A stretch of 64,000 nt of DNA from Gracilaria domingensis (lineage: Eukaryota; Rhodophyta; Florideophyceae; Gracilariales; Gracilariaceae): NCBI GenBank assembly GCA_022539475.1, contig VCMS01000027.1, positions 124,001 through 188,000 of the forward strand, read 5' to 3'. A program made the position numbers and the translations under genes. The notes under the pieces were generated by a model. It had not been told where the DNA came from and searched no databases. It saw nothing but the letters and a program-made list of their open reading frames with translations. This document shows positions 63,661 through 64,000 of the stretch, in pieces (position 1 is the stretch's first letter; each line of letters opens with the position of its first letter).

Positions 63661-64000
63661 TAAAGAACATCTTCGCAATGATGATATTTATTGGCTGGTT
63701 CCAACGAATATGCAATAAATTTTTCGTCGACTGCTTGGTTCGTATCAAATGTCGGGACGACTTCGCCGTTGCATTAGACGTTGTAAGACGTATTTACGTC
63801 TCTTTAAGGTGACGGACGCAAAAAATGCGAGTTGAGCGCAGGAGACATTGCGTTCTGTAGCTGAGCTGCCATTGTCTGGAAGATGATGAACCATATGTCT
63901 CATGTTTTTTGGGCGGTTTGTAAAGTCTTTGTACCGACGAAACGGTAATCCTGGGTCGCCATCGCAACATTATGGCCGATCATGCATGCAAAGTTGTTGT
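63661..64000. other. Upstream part of the piggyBac element or flanking DNA
   Basis: No gene supported; it should contain the promoter side of the transposase. A CCAAAGGG-TTAA end was not seen before the window stops. Confidence 0.4.

Larger units (their letters stand above)
60643..64000 (-). mobile_element. piggyBac-type DNA transposon, partial (right end outside the window or lost)
   Basis: TTAA at 60639-60642 is followed by CCCTTTGGACACTGAAAG, the usual CCCTTT-type end of piggyBac elements at a TTAA target. A perfect 28-bp palindrome sits 18 bases inside. It carries a decayed piggyBac transposase on the minus strand (about 61819-63660) and a small convergent plus-strand ORF. The second end was not seen before 64000. 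It inserted just upstream of the pogo-like transposase start. Confidence 0.75.

Overview
The window is eukaryotic, gene-poor DNA made almost entirely of nested transposable elements. I found no intact host gene. The only recognisable host gene is a broken copy of plastid-type phytoene desaturase (9.5-10.0 kb), which points to an alga or another plastid-bearing eukaryote. That gene plus abundant Ty3/Gypsy elements, PIF/Harbinger, piggyBac and pogo-like transposons in intron-poor DNA would fit a red alga. That is a guess, not an identification.

Layout. 1-23.5 kb: a tandem of Ty3/Gypsy elements (family 1, minus strand) arranged LTR - internal - LTR - internal. The second internal region runs off the left edge. 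The first is split by a 9,160-bp DNA element (8695-17854) with terminal inverted repeats and a TA duplication. That insert carries the desaturase fragment, a GC-rich gene-like block, an array of long palindromes, a zinc-finger ORF resembling the start of a Plavaka/KDZ-type transposase, and several long hairpins. 23.5-29.0 kb: unannotated DNA around a PIF/Harbinger element (24414-27445) with TTA duplications and two convergent genes; its transposase lacks the catalytic glutamate. 29.0-53.5 kb: an old chromodomain Ty3/Gypsy element (family 2, element D) next to a piece of family-1-like LTR. A younger relative (element E, 40527-52859) sits inside its gag. E has two 1,024-bp LTRs about 3% apart, a CAGTG duplication, a primer-binding site and a polypurine tract. 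Both D and E carry an extra coding region on the opposite strand between pol and the 3' LTR. 54.1-55.2 kb: two tandem modules, each a conserved header, a leader hairpin and an array of GC-rich hairpins. 55.2-57.2 kb: a decayed family-1-like LTR in plus orientation. 58.3-60.6 kb: a broken pogo-like transposase gene split by a 546-bp MITE with a 10-bp duplication. 60.6-64.0 kb: the left end and most of the decayed transposase of a piggyBac element, with a small convergent gene whose product resembles the C-terminal cytoplasmic domain of the P2X7 receptor.

The most unusual points are: (i) a small acidic protein family encoded on the antisense strand of family-1 LTRs, seen at five loci with protein-level conservation; (ii) the P2X7-like domain ORF ending two bases from the end of the piggyBac transposase; (iii) the 9.2-kb gene-carrying element, which must be recent because it interrupts a retroelement whose LTRs are almost identical; (iv) a duplicated domain after the integrase of family 1; (v) the palindrome and hairpin arrays. 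All family assignments come from reading motifs by eye; no database search was possible.
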